DNA of 64,000 nt from Ricinus communis (lineage: Eukaryota > Streptophyta > Magnoliopsida > Malpighiales > Euphorbiaceae). Position numbers and translations under genes: made by a program. Below, one piece after another: positions 34,234 to 46,199 of the stretch (position 1 is the first letter of the stretch; each line of letters starts with the position of its first letter). The DNA is taken from contig NC_063256.1 in NCBI RefSeq assembly GCF_019578655.1, forward strand, positions 19,787,350 to 19,851,349, in the 5' to 3' direction. The notes under the pieces are model-generated. The model did not search any database and had not been told where the DNA came from. It saw nothing but the letters and a program-made list of their open reading frames with translations.

Positions 34234-35304
34234 TTATTGTTTTTGAATGTTATTGGGATGAGTAATAACATTAGAAACAACAATTGTAGAAGTTTTGGGT
34301 ATAGGAACTTCCACCCTAACTTCTTGAATATTAACATCATGTATTCTTTCGCTCCCACTAATGTCACCATTTTCAATGAATCTTGCATTTTCAGATTCAA
34401 CAATTCTTGTACTATGATTAGGATAATAAAATCTATACCCTTTAGACTTTTCTGGATAACCAATAAAATAACCACTGGTTATTTTTAAATCCAATTTCTT
34501 TTTATGTGGATTACAAATTCTTACTTCTGCTGGGCAACCCCAAACATGTAGGTGCCTCAAACTAGGTTTCCTTCCTGTCCATAGTTCAAAAGGTGTACTT
34601 GGAACTGCCTTACTAAGAATCTTGTTTAGCAAATACATAGCAGTTCTTAATGCATACATCCACAATGACAAGGGTAAAGAAGAATAACTCATCGTACTCC
34701 TAACCAATTCCATTAAAGTACGATTACGCTTTTCTGCAACACCATTTTGTTATGGTGTTCCTGACATTATGTATAGAGCATAAATACTATGTCTCTCAAG
34801 AGATTTGGCAAACGGACCTGGACATTGTCCAGATTCATCATATTTTTCATAATATTCACCACCTCTATCTGACCTTATGATTTTTACCTTTTTATCTAAT
34901 TGCCTCTCAACCTCTTTAATATAAATCTCAAGTAAATTAATTGATTGAGATTTTTCATGCAATAGATAAATATGACCATAACGAGAAAAATCATCAATAA
35001 AGATAATAAAATATTTTTCTTCACCAAAAGTTGGAGCATCAAAAGGACCATAAATATCAGTGTGTATAATTTCAAGAAGCTGTGTGCTTCTTGTAGCTCC
35101 TTACTTAGTGTGTTTTATTTATTTTTCTTTAATACAATCAATACACACTTCAAGATCAGTAAAGTCCAAACTTGAAAGTATTTCATTCCTTACTAATCTT
35201 TGTATCCTTTCTTTGGATATATGACCCAAACGTTTATGCCACAAGTAAGCAGAACTTTCATTGATTAAACTACGTTTAGTACCAACATTATAATGCAAGG
35301 TCAT
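34234..35304 (-). pseudogene. Copia pre-integrase and integrase, broken
   Basis: 35304-35119 holds the pre-integrase zinc motif with LWHKRLGHISKERIQRLV. 34962-34750 holds the core with IRSDRGGEY and ends in a TAA (34750-34752). 34713-34234 continues with the Glu-bearing and C-terminal parts (MELVRSTMSYSSLPLSLW, TPFELWTGRKPSLRHLHVWGC, SGYFIGYPEKSKGYRFY). The piece containing the first catalytic Asp (35000-35110) is present, but stops separate it from its neighbours. Confidence 0.85.
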
Positions 35305-35634
35305 TAATATCTCAACAAAAGAATTATCAAGTTTAAGCTTGTAGAGACTATCACATAATAATCCAGAACCAATAATATTATTATTCTTAAATAAAGTTAA
35401 AGATCCATAACCAAACTTAAAATAAAATCCCGCTACATCAAGCTTCGATAAAGAAACTAAGTTGCGAGAAAATGTGGGTACATAAGAGTTTGAAATAAAT
35501 CCAAATAATGTCTTGTATCTAAAATTAAATGATAAGTGCCAATGCCTTCAATAGAAGCTTTCTTTCGATTCCCTATGAAGACAAAACTTTCATTTGGTCT
35601 TATAGTTTGAATCGTAAGGAATCCATGCATCGTA

Positions 35635-36587
35635 TTAGAAAGATGGGGTGGAACCAGAATTAGTCCACCAAGTATTATATGGAACTTCAATAAAATTTGA
35701 TTCAAAACATACTAAAGCATAATGCCTACCTTTCTTTTCAAACCAAGTTTTACGTTTCATGCAATCCTTCTTTAAGTGCCCGATTTTATCACATAAGTGA
35801 CAGTTAACACTCCCATGTTCCTTCTTATGAGCACCCTTAGAAGATTCATTCAGGTTGTGTAAATCTTTCTTCTTGCTCTTTCCACCTTTCTTTTTGCAAC
35901 TCTTTCCAGCTTCTTGATGACTTAAGAGATGAACTGAATGAGCTCTTTGATTCTTTAATCTTGTCTTCTCTTGTACAAGCATACTGGTCAATTCATTTAC
36001 ATTCCATTTATCCTTTAAGGTATTATAGTTCATTTGGAATGGACCATATTGTTCAAGAGGCAAGGAGTTCAGTATGAACCGTACTAGAAAATACCCATCC
36101 ACATTCATTCTTAAAGTCTTTAATTTTGCAGCTAAGGTAGTCATTTCAAGAACATGCTCATGCATGACACGTGAACCATTATATTTCATGTTGGTCAAAT
36201 TACTCATCAATATGCCAGCAAGTGACTTATCAGCTGTTTGAGAACGTTCCCCAATAAGCTTTTAAATTCCTTAGCACTGTCAGTTTTAGGAATTGTAATC
36301 TTTAAGTTATTTGCAATAGTCATTCGCATGAACATTAAGCTTAATCTGTTCGATCTTTCCCAAGCTTTATATAAAACTTTTTCTTCATTGCTACTTTCAT
36401 CAGTAATAGTAGCAGGTTTCTCAATTTGAAGTGTCAAATCAAGATCCAAAACAACTAAGTGAAATTGAACTTGTTCGCACCAATCATAAAAGTTTAAACC
36501 ATTAAATAATGGAACAAATGAAGCATGCGAATGAAGAAAAACGGGTACAAATACTGCAAATAAAAATAACATAGAATACTCATACAT
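35635..36587 (-). pseudogene. Copia Gag, frameshifted
   Basis: The N-terminal half (36587-36207) has FNGLNFYDWCEQVQFHL, typical of copia Gag. The second half (36210-35635) has the UBN2-type region (EHVLEMTTLAAKLKTL, VRFILNSLP) and the zinc knuckle CHLCDKIGHLKKDC near 35805-35764. A frameshift near 36207-36240 separates the halves. Confidence 0.85.
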
Positions 36588-37070
36588 TAATGCTTTGATT
36601 CATAATGTTTATTCCATAAATTCAAATATAAACATAAATATATCAAAGTTCTCCTTTGGGTGATAATAAGATATACTTATGTAAACAATTATGGGTAATT
36701 ATATATGCATAACTAAATTTATTTTTTCTATCTTTGGATATGTAAAAACTAAATTAGTATAACATACTAATCACCACGATTATGTTTATCAATTATAAAA
36801 TAATTAATCAACCTTTGGATTGATCCCTAAATATCTTATAATGATAAATTTCAATTTACCCATAAATACATAAAAATCGTAATGTCATTTGAACATAAAA
36901 TTTATGAGTAATTGAAAATTATAATCTATAATTTAGAATTTATTTACTTTAAAAATTTGGTCACTTTGGTGACAAGCATATCGTTCTTAAAATAAATTTC
37001 AAAAGTTTATAATAATATATTTAAATAATATATTACTTCCATTGAATATTTAACTTAATTTTAATTAAGC

Positions 37071-37071
<1 letters not shown>

Positions 37072-37156
<85 letters not shown>
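37072..37156. repeat. Long (TA)n microsatellite in the copia leader
   Basis: About 42 TA units lie between the 5' LTR and Gag of the copia element; this is the longest simple repeat in the window. Confidence 0.95.
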
Positions 37157-37161
<5 letters not shown>

Positions 37162-37515
37162 CAAGAATTAAGGATGAATACGGATTAAATTTTTTTTTAT
37201 TAGAATGAAACTGTAAATTATTTCGGACTTAATTGGAAGAAAAAATAACTTTACGTGCAATATGATAGTTAACAAAACTTTATGGGTCACAATGGACCTT
37301 GATAAAAAAATACAGATTTTGTTACAGTGTGTGTGTCACCAAATTTACACAAAATTAGTCCAAAAACTAATATCAATAAATCTTAAACTCAATCCAAACC
37401 ATGCAAAATTAATCAATTGAATTTATATGCAAAAAAATAAGGATTAATTCTTGCATGCATCTACAATAACAATAAATTCAACAAAATTATGGAAAAACAT
37501 GATTTTTTAAACCAT

Positions 37516-37527
37516 GCTCTGATATCA
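37516..37527 (-). other. Copia primer-binding site
   Basis: The minus strand reads tgatatcagagc, the copia primer-binding site complementary to initiator Met-tRNA (consensus tggtatcagagc), directly after the 5' LTR. Confidence 0.85.
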
Positions 37528-37898
37528 CATATAAACAAATAATAGTCTATTGATCTAGAGCTTCATGTTTTTCACCATTAAATAAAAGGAAGAAAACATA
37601 CCTTGATCCATATTTAATAGAGTGTGATTTCTCTCCCTTTTCCCCTTATCTTATTGATGGATACTCTAATCTTTTGTTTTTGTATTTGTTATATAATTGT
37701 TGATGATATGGGTAGAGAGAGGACCAACTCTTATTTATAGACTAATGGTGGCTTTCCATCAAAGCACCAATGGTTACAACCTTTCATGTTATAACTTTTA
37801 CCAATAGTCATAATTATTCAATTCGCAATCTTTCATTAACTAATAAATTTTAATCACTAATATCTTATTATAATTATATGAGTCATTTATTTCTTACA
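37528..37898 (-). repeat. 5' LTR of copia element
   Basis: Aligns end to end with 31755-32125. Both contain a TATA-like 'tataaataagag' on the minus strand in the middle of the LTR (about 37735 and 31962). Confidence 0.85.
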
Positions 37899-38403
37899 AT
37901 CAACCTTCATCAAGTGGAGATCATGCTCAAGTTATAAACAATAAACAAATAAAACAGAGTAAATGAATGAAACACACAACAATAAAATAGTACAAAGGTC
38001 ACCTCTTTGTATTCTCTAAAGCAACTATTTTCAGAATTTTGTTGCTTGAATTGTGTCAACTCTTCTAGCTTCATTTCGAGGATGCAATTTTCCAGAATTC
38101 GTCATGTCAACTTAATTACAAAATAAAGTACCAGTAATACAGATTAACGAAGCAGCAAATATAGATATGAACACCGTATGAAGGAACTTACAGATAAAAG
38201 TATCACTTAAAGGCTGTAGATTTTTTATTTAAAACTATATATTTAATTTTATTAAGCAAGAAAACTGTATATTTATTTTCTTTTCTTGTTTTGACATGGC
38301 AAACATATCATAAGCATATTGGGTTTGATTAATCATCTCTGCATATCCATAAAAACAATATAGCTTATGCTGTGTTATGGGTCTTACAAACTGGGAATAG
38401 TGT
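37899..38403 (-). other. Exon-like sequence on the other side of copia
   Basis: The minus strand at 38100-38010 gives LEMKLEELTQFKQQNSENSCF, followed by a possible donor (gag/gtgacc). Together with 31516-31754 it may be part of one host-gene fragment split by the copia insertion. No family is recognised. Confidence 0.25.
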
Positions 38404-38540
38404 TTGGGTTCTACAGATCACGAAACGTTTCTTTTTTATAAGATTGTAAAAGAAGGAAAATGAAGGAGAGAGAGAAGGAGAAAGAATTTGAAAAGAGATA
38501 AATTTAGTTAATGTGGAATCTACAGTAGGTTCCACTTTTA
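38404..38540 (-). repeat. Right arm of the inverted repeat around the copia element
   Basis: Complementary to 31396-31515. Without the 6.1-kb copia insertion the arms would be about 1.0 kb apart. Confidence 0.7.
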
Positions 38541-38839
38541 CTAAAAAGTCAAGAAAATGCCACGTCATCTATAACTAACGGGAATTTATTTTTCCATTTA
38601 ATGCTAAAATAATATTTCTCAATTATTTGCTTAAAAAATAAATTAAAGGTGAATCCGCTTATGGAGATAAAAGTTAAGAGCCAAAATGCACCATTTAGAG
38701 AGTTCTAATTAAAAACTAATATTAATATAATAATAATATCAGCTAGCAGGAAAAAAGGATAAATTGAAAAAAGTTGAGTTTCCTTTTTTTAAGTAGGAAA
38801 TCTATACAAATAAATAAACTAAAAAGTGCATAATTTATA
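38541..38839. other. AT-rich intergenic DNA
   Basis: No feature seen. Confidence 0.5.
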
Positions 38840-39930
38840 GGGTTAAACATTATTTAACCCATGTGGTTTAGCCTAATATATGAGTCAGTCTCTGTGTTTT
38901 TTCTATTATATTAAAATCTCTTTGATTTTTAATAGAACTAACTATTATATCTTCCGTGACTAATGGTAACTTAATATTACAATTTAATTCTTAACTTATT
39001 ATTAAATATTAAACTCGTCCAAAATTAATTTTATTATTAAATTAGAATAAAATTTTATTTTTAGCACAAGTTAGTTTTAGTGTCTAATTAAAATATTAAA
39101 TTTAATATTCTTTTTCTTGCTCTAGTTTTTTATTTTTAATATAATTTAATTAAAATAATTTTAACATTTTAAAACTATTTATATTTACAATAATATTATT
39201 AAATTACTATATAATTTAATTTTAGTTATTAATATAAAATAAATATTTCTAGTTAAAAATATCATTATATCGTTATTTTTATTATAAATTATAGTTAAAC
39301 TATATAAAAATAAAAATTAAATTAAAGAATCATGTTTTAATCTAGTGAGATAATCTAAAAACCAAGTTGACAAATTCACTATTAATAAAGAGATCATTGT
39401 TAATTTTGTATATTAAAAATAATATTTTTTATCAACTATTCAAATGAGATTAATCCGAGTAAAATTTTTTATTTTTAATATAATTTAATTTTAGTGTCTA
39501 GTAAAATAATTTGTAACTATTTATCTTATTTAAAAATTTAATGCAGTAATTTAATAATATTGAACAAAAAATAAATATTTTTAATACGTTTAGATTTTCT
39601 TAGAATTAGATTATACTAAAAGAAATTAAAAAGAATAAACAAGTAAAATTTATTATTTTAATTAGACACTAAAAGTAACTTGTGCTAAAAAGAAGATTTT
39701 ACTCTAACTTGACAATAAAATTATTTTTGGATGAGTTTGATACTTGATAATAGGTTCAATGATCAAATTATAATTTTAAATTATCAATTTAACAGTTTAG
39801 TCATTTAACTAACACGGAAGGGAGTATGAGTTATTTTTATTAGAACTCAATGAGATTTTAATACAATAGAAAAAATGCAGGGGCTGAGTCATATATTAGA
39901 CCAAATTCCATAGGAAATAATATTTAACCC
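38840..39930. mobile_element. Foldback MULE-like element with 9-bp target duplication
   Basis: The left end is gggttaaacattattt and the right end's complement is gggttaaatattattt. The inverted repeat stays alignable for several hundred bases, for example ttttttctattatattaaaa against ttttttctattgtattaaaa, and gcacaagttagttttagtgtc against gcacaagttacttttagtgtc. It is flanked by taatttata (38831-38839) and taatttgta (39931-39939), a 9-bp duplication with one mismatch, as for Mutator-type elements. It has no coding content. Confidence 0.8.
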
Positions 39931-39939
39931 TAATTTGTA

Positions 39940-40453
39940 TTACTTTCTAACTTTGATATTTTAATTGTTATATATCTTTTATTATATCATCAATTTTTTT
40001 TTCTGAAACTATAAGTAAAATCTCGATTTAATATTTTAGTTTGAAAATTACTATTAAATTGTTCAAAATGTTTCATTAAAGTTTCCAAAATCAAATTGAA
40101 AACAATAAAATTCTTTTTAAATTTTCTAAAATTATTAAAAATTGCAAGAATGAGCTTAAAACGAACAAAGTCCTTTACATTATAGTGTAGAAAGCTGTTT
40201 CTCCGAATGATCATTAGCCTCTTCTAATAAAGATTGATGATTGATAATTGATGATTGATGATTGATGATTGGACTATACAAAATAATTAGAGGTGAGTAA
40301 AACCAAATTAGGACTAAATAATGAAATTGGACCGACTAAAATAGAGTTGGGTCGATATTATTATTTTATAAAATTGGTTTGATTTGATTAAAAAATATAA
40401 AATTATTAATTTGGTTTGTTTTTAATTAATAAAAGGTTAATTGAGTCGAACTA
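39940..40453. other. AT-rich intergenic DNA with short tandem repeat
   Basis: Contains a 7-base tandem repeat (attgatg) at 40232-40271. No gene seen. Confidence 0.6.
40232..40271. repeat. Tandem repeat of attgatg
   Basis: About five imperfect 7-base units. Confidence 0.7.
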
Positions 40454-40681
40454 AATTAAGTTTTTATATATATTAGTATATTTATTTTGATATATAATAA
40501 AATAATATAGATTTTATGCGATTTGATAAAATCATATTCTTTTTCATTATTGTATATGTGAGTAGAATATGATTGAAATAAATGCGTTAGAAAAATAATA
40601 ATAATAATAATAATAATCTAATTCAATCTGGTTAATTTTTATATTTAATTTAATTTGTATTTATCACAAATCTGATTCCAT
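40454..40681. repeat. Left 228-bp direct repeat flanking gypsy element 2
   Basis: It ends exactly at the 5' LTR. 48798-49026 is the same sequence (about 85% by eye, same order throughout, including gattttatgcgatttgataa and an ATA run). Confidence 0.85.
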
Positions 40682-41928
40682 TGATAGGTTCATATTGTGT
40701 ATATATATTTAAGATATTTTAGTGATTTGTTGATATGTTTTATATATATAATATATAAAAATATGTACTTACTACTTCACTTTATTTTTATTGTCTAATT
40801 CAGGTTTTAATAGCAAAAAGAGAAAATATAAGCTAAATAGTCATAAATGGGCTTAAATTGGAACGTCGCTACTGCAATTCAGAATAAAGACTCGTGGATT
40901 ACTAATTTCACAAACCTAGTCGAAAAATACAAGGCTCACAAGGAAAAATTAATTAGTTATTTTGTAATTATGGATAACTATTTTTAAGTTATTTATTTCA
41001 TTTAGGTAGTTAAGAAGATAACTATAGAAGTATTGTGCTTAGAGAAAGACTCTACAAGAGAAATCTCTACAAGTAGTGGAGATCAATTAAACAAGAGGAG
41101 TTGAGTCTGCACCTCTCTATCATTCTTTTCTCTGCAAATTCTCGATAATTCATCTTCTACAAACACTTTAGCTAATTTTTGCATTATTGTTTAGAAATCT
41201 AAGAGGTTTTTCAAGAATTGGAGAGTAAGGGTCAATCATCTTCCTATTTTGAAGAAATTCTAGATTTTAAAGGAGCCTTTACTTTTTATATTGTCTTTTA
41301 TATCTTTCTATTTAATAACAATGCTCGTTAGATTAAATATGTCAAGCTAATTTCTTAAGTGTTTAGTTTAGCTTTACATATGCATGAACCTTATTTATTA
41401 TGAGTTTAATGAATGATTTCTTTACCCTCATAACTTTATTAATTTCGTCTATTATTTTTTATTGACCATCATATCAATTTAATAATAATATTGTTTATGA
41501 AAATCTTTAGATTAAATGTATTAGAAATACGATCTTTACTTTATTTTATATTGGTATAAGAAATCTAGGTTGCATCATTAGTTTGAGTGACTTAGGGAAA
41601 AGGTGCATCACCATCTCATTCATTAGACATAGGTTCAAAGGAAAATAAAGGGATTACTAAGTATTGGCTAGACTAAATACGATTTTATCATATAGTGTAC
41701 ATTAATCATTCCATTTGCATACTTACTTTCTAGTTTATTTAATTTCTTTTATAAACTTTAAACTATTCTTAAAGGCTTAGAGTATTCAGATTTATTTTTA
41801 GTATTTTTGTGTGATAGTTGGTCTTTATAGTCTATGCTTTGCAATTCTTTGTGAGATCGACCTTGTGGTAAACTTACCTGTACTATCATTCGGTTCATAC
41901 ACTTGCGAGTACTAAGTTTGAGACATCA
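40682..41928 (+). repeat. 5' LTR of gypsy element 2
   Basis: Starts tgataggtt, ends gagacatca, 1247 bp. It matches 47547-48797. Confidence 0.9.
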
Positions 41929-41935
41929 AATTTTT

Positions 41936-41949
41936 AGCGTCGTTGCCGG
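41936..41949 (+). other. Primer-binding region of gypsy element 2
   Basis: The sequence agcgtcgttgccgg lies seven bases after the LTR end and corresponds to 2369-2381 in element 1. Confidence 0.7.
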
Positions 41950-42080
41950 AGAAACTGTGTCAATATTATATTTGATTAATTGTCAAGTTTTATTTCTTGT
42001 ATTTTTGTGTGTTGCTTGTTTATGTGTTTTTATTTTTTCTATAAATTTTATTTTAGTTTTTTAGATTTGAAACTTTTCTT

Positions 42081-43500
42081 TTGATTTGTATGCCTAGCAG
42101 GAAAATAAGATCAGGTGATTCATCAACTCAAAATCCCTACAACTTGAGATCAGTTGTTAAAAAGGTAAAAAATGACCAAGAAGTAGAAAATGAGTCTGTA
42201 CCTCCAAGAATAGGAGAAGAAGAAGAATTTGAAGAAAAACTAGAAGAAGGATTGGAAGAAGAGGTTGAAATAATGGCTAATAATCAAAGACAGGTAGCAG
42301 TTGAAAGGCAAATGGCTATGAAGGATTATGTTCGGCCTATAATTGGTAACACTACTTCATGCATAGTTCTAAGTAATGCATCTAGGAATTATGAACTTAA
42401 GAACATCTATTTTAATATGCTCCCTTCATTCTATGCTATGCCCAGTGAAGATGTATTGACATTTATTAGAGAATTCTATGCTATAGTTCATACATTTCCA
42501 TTATCTGGACTAAATAAGGACCAATTAAGGATGAGATATTTTTCTTACTCATTAAAAGAAAAAGCAAAAGCTTGGTTGATGACCTTGTCTTCTAATTCTT
42601 TGAGAACTTGGGATGAAGTATATAAAAAATTTATGAGTAAATTTTACAGACATCAAAAGAGCAAAGAGTTAAAGGCCGAAATTTTCAACTTTTATCAAAA
42701 GGATACTGAATCCTTTCATGAAGCATGGGATCGCTTCAAGTTACTTTTATTGCAATACCCATACCATAGATACTCACTTCCTTAACTATCCAATCACTCT
42801 ATGATGGTTTAACACAACAATATCAATGTATGGTTGATAATGTAGCTAGGATGCTATGTTGGAAAAAACTGCTACTGAGGTTTACGATATCTTTGAGATG
42901 TTAGGCGCTAATTCACAATAAAAAGTATGAGAATAAAAAGAGTAGGAATGAATGAAGTTATATCTAATAATGAGATGGTTATACAAATAGCTGAGTTAAC
43001 TAAACAAGTTAAATTACTTGCTTCAACTAAGAATATACTAAGCAATGAGGTTTGTGGTATATGTGATGTTTATGATCATAGTGCTAATGTTTACTCATCT
43101 TATGAGAATTATGTAGGAAATTATTATGAACAGGTTAACTTAATGGAATCTTATCAGCCTAGACAACCTAGAAATAATCTGTATTCCAATACTTATAATG
43201 CATATTGGAGGAACCTCCAAATTTCTAGAGAAATAATGACCACAACCCACCACAGTTATTAAGGAACCAAAATCAGTCCCAATATCAAAACCAAGAGTCT
43301 CAATACACAAGAAATTAAAATTCTCCATTCCAAAATCAAGGACAAGCTCCTTAAAGAAAACCAAGTTGAGAGGAAACATTTCTATCTTTTATGACAGCTA
43401 CCCATGATAGAATGGAGAGAAATGAAAAGAAAACTGATTTCATTGAAGCTTCAATAAAACGATTGAAAACTCAAATTGAGCAAATTGTTGAAGCTATATA
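42081..43500 (+). pseudogene. Gag of gypsy element 2, broken
   Basis: The frame 42081-42785 (234 residues) carries a glutamate-rich N-terminus and the retrotransposon Gag domain (ASRNYELKNIYF, DVLTFIREFYAIVHTFPLSG, TWDEVYKKFMSKFYRHQK, ESFHEAWDRFKLLL). After a stop at 42785 it continues in pieces (42927-43262) with a degenerate zinc knuckle (CGICDVYDHSANVY) in which the last cysteine is lost, and then a glutamine-rich tail. Confidence 0.85.
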
Positions 43501-43639
43501 AAAAAAAATAAGAAGGGGAAATTGCAAAGTCAACTTGAGCAAGCTAAAGCTATCAATATTCTAAAGGATGGTGAGTTATTTGATAATAATATTGAAATCA
43601 TAATGGAGAAAGATTCTTCTTATGCAGGTACATCAAAGA

Positions 43640-44907
43640 AGATGGATTAGTTGACGTGGAAATAACTGAAGGAGGTGTTTTTGAGACCTGAGTTCCATAA
43701 GGCAGCTGAGCTTTACAAGCCTCCCATTCCATTCCCTGACAGATTGAAAGATAGCAAATAGGATAAGTAATTCTCTGAAATCTTTGATATGCTTTCTAAA
43801 GTTAATATTAATTTACCTTTATTGGATATCATTAGAAGTATGCCAGCTTATGCCAAGTTCTTCAGGGAGCTTAATTCCAATAAAAGGAGGTATGAGAATA
43901 ATGAGAAAGTTATGGTCTCTGAAACAGCAAGTGATGTTCTTCAACAATAATTACCCTAAAAGATAAAAGATCCTAGGAGCGTTACAATTGATGTTACAAT
44001 AAGGAATAAGAAAGTTGCAAAAGCCATGTTGAATTTAGGAACAAGCATCAACTTGATGTCATATACAATATATACATAACTTGGCTTGGGAGAATCAAAA
44101 CTAACTACCATGTCTCTACAACTAGCGAATAGATCAATTAAGTATCTAAAAGGCATAATAGAGGATTTGCTTATTCAAGTAGGAGAACTGATAATCTTTG
44201 CCGACTTTGTGGTTCTTGACATGGAAAATACATTAGCAAGGGATAAGGAGCAAACTACCAAAACAGTTATTGATATGCACAATGGGAAGCTGACTATGAT
44301 AGTCTTAGGAGAGACTATAGAATTTAAAGTGTTCGATTCTCTAACTCTATCTCCTAGCACTTCAAATGATGAATGTTCATATATGGATTGTTTGGATTAT
44401 TTTGTGTACGAAACATACTTACAAGATATGGATGATAAGTTAGAAGTTGAATTAATATTGGAAAAAGTAGAAGAATACTTAGATGAGGAAGTCTTAGACT
44501 CTCATGATAAGTTAGATAAAGCTATTCCAATATCATTTAATGTAAGCACCATTGAACCTTTAGATTCTCCCATTAGAAATAAAATAGAAATTATTAATGA
44601 ACCACCTAAAATTGAGCTTAAAGAGTTTCCTAACACACTTAAATATATCTTCTTAATAGAAGGGAATACATACCTAGCAATTATAGCTTTTGATATTTCT
44701 CATTCAAAAGAAGAGGCAACTATTAGAGAATTAAGAAGACTTAAGAAAGCCATTGGGTGTGAAATTTCTGAGAATAAGAGTCCAACGATGTGTATGCATA
44801 ATATTATTTTAGAGGACAATGCCAAGGCTATTAGAGATACCCAAAGAAGACTTAATCCTAACATGAAAGAGGAGGTGAAAAAGGAAATACAAAAACTATT
44901 AGATTAG
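43640..44907 (+). pseudogene. Gag-protease link and protease of gypsy element 2, broken
   Basis: YKPPIPFPDRLK (about 43720-43755) corresponds to PYVPPIPYPQRL in element 1. MPAYAKFFRELNSNKRRYE follows near 43840-43895. The protease motif reads MLNLGTSINLM (about 44025-44060), with Asn in place of the catalytic Asp. The open frame 44086-44907 gives the remainder of the protease and the linker to reverse transcriptase. Confidence 0.8.
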
Positions 44908-45690
44908 GGTATTATATACCCTATAGGTGATAGTAATTAGGTGCCTAAAAAGTCAGGTATTACAGTTGTTAAAAATGAGAAAGGAAAGTTAGTTCCCACA
45001 AGAATGACTATGTGATAGAGAATGTGTATTGACTATAGAAAGCTAAACGCTACAACAAAGAATGATCATTTTTCCTTTCCTTTTATTGATCAAATTTTAA
45101 AGCATTTAGCAGGACATGAATTTTACTATTTTCTTAATGGACTTTCAGGCTATTATCAGGAACCCATTGCACTTGAAGATCAAGAGACGACAACTTTTAC
45201 ATGTCCTTTTGGAACTTTTGCATTAGAAGGATGTCATTTGGACTTTGCAACGCACCTGTAACATTTTAGAGATGTATGCTTTCTATTTTCTCTTATATGT
45301 TAGAAGACTGCATCGAAGTACTTATGGATGATTTTTTAGTTTTTGGCTCATCATTTAATGCATATCTAAGTAATTTGACTTGTGTGCTTGACAGATTCAT
45401 TGAGTGTAATTTAACTTTAAGTTGGAAAAAGAGCCATTTTATGGTTAAACATGATATTATGCTAGGACATGTGGTTTCTAGTAAAAGTATTGAAGTCGAC
45501 AAGGCAAAGATTGATTTAAGTGCTAAATTGCCCCCGCATAATTCCGTAAAAGACATTAGAAGTTCTTTTGGCCATGCAGGATTTTATAGGCGTTTTATTA
45601 AAGACTTTTTTAAAATTGCTCGCCTTTTAACTAAGTTGTTGGCTAAGGATATTAAATTTATGTTTGATGATGCATGACTTTCTGCTTTAA
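44908..45690 (+). pseudogene. Reverse transcriptase of gypsy element 2, frameshifted
   Basis: MCIDYRKLNATTKNDHFSFP (45022-45080) and YYFLNGLSGYYQ (45127-45160) are followed by a frameshift near 45225. The frame 45276-45677 restores VLMDDFLVFGSSF (about 45320-45357), the catalytic box with both aspartates, and FGHAGFYRRFIKDFFKIA at the end. Confidence 0.85.
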
Positions 45691-45699
45691 TACTTTGAA

Positions 45700-46177
45700 A
45701 GAAAAATTAACTAGTGCACCTATTATTATGGCACCCGATTGGTCTCTTCCCTTTGAAATAATATGTGATGCATACATAGGAGCAGTTTTAAGCTAAAGAG
45801 TTTATAAAGCTTTACATGTCATATATTATACTAGCAAAACTCTTAATGATACTCAAATGAACTATTCAACTACTGAAAAAGAATTTCTAGTTGTTATGTG
45901 TTTATTAAACAAATTTAAATCTTACTTGGTCGGATCTAAAGTTATTATGCATTCAAATCATGCAGCTTTGAGATATCCTTTAACTAAGCCTAATGTTAAA
46001 CCATGGCTTATTAGGTGGGTGCTCTTATTACAAGAATTTGATATAGAAATAAAAGATAAAAAGCGTAGTGAAAATGTGGTTGTTGATCACCTTTCTAGGT
46101 TGATTTCTGATTTTGATAACCTTGGTTCTAAAAAAGTAATTAATGAGACCTTTTCTGATGAACAATTTTTGTTGTAA
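45700..46177 (+). pseudogene. RNase H of gypsy element 2
   Basis: Asp-bearing EIICDAYIGAVLS (about 45757-45795) is followed by a stop, then [33 protein letters not shown] and [11 protein letters not shown]. The central TD of the third catalytic motif reads SN. Confidence 0.8.
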
Positions 46178-46199
46178 ATCATGAGCCATGGTATGCTAA

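Larger units (their letters stand above)
31755..37898 (-). mobile_element. Ty1/copia retrotransposon, minus strand, degenerate
   Basis: Two 371-bp LTRs (31755-32125 and 37528-37898) flank a 5.4-kb interior. Read on the minus strand, the interior has a primer-binding site, Gag with a zinc knuckle, a pre-integrase motif, integrase, reverse transcriptase and RNase H. Integrase before reverse transcriptase identifies copia. By eye the LTRs differ at about 25 of 371 positions, so insertion is not recent. In-frame stops at 34750-34752 and 33697-33699 and frameshifts in Gag block expression. No clear 5-bp target duplication was found. Confidence 0.9.

Noticed and set aside
37072..37156. CRISPR-like or satellite array
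   Set aside because: Simple TA dinucleotide repeat without spacers, in a plant genome.
31750..37903. 5-bp target duplication of the copia element
   Set aside because: Flanks read atatc and atcaa. They do not match, and shifting the LTR edge by one or two bases does not help.
38365..38568. Minus-strand frame of 67 residues
   Set aside because: Overlaps the right inverted-repeat arm and has no recognised motif.
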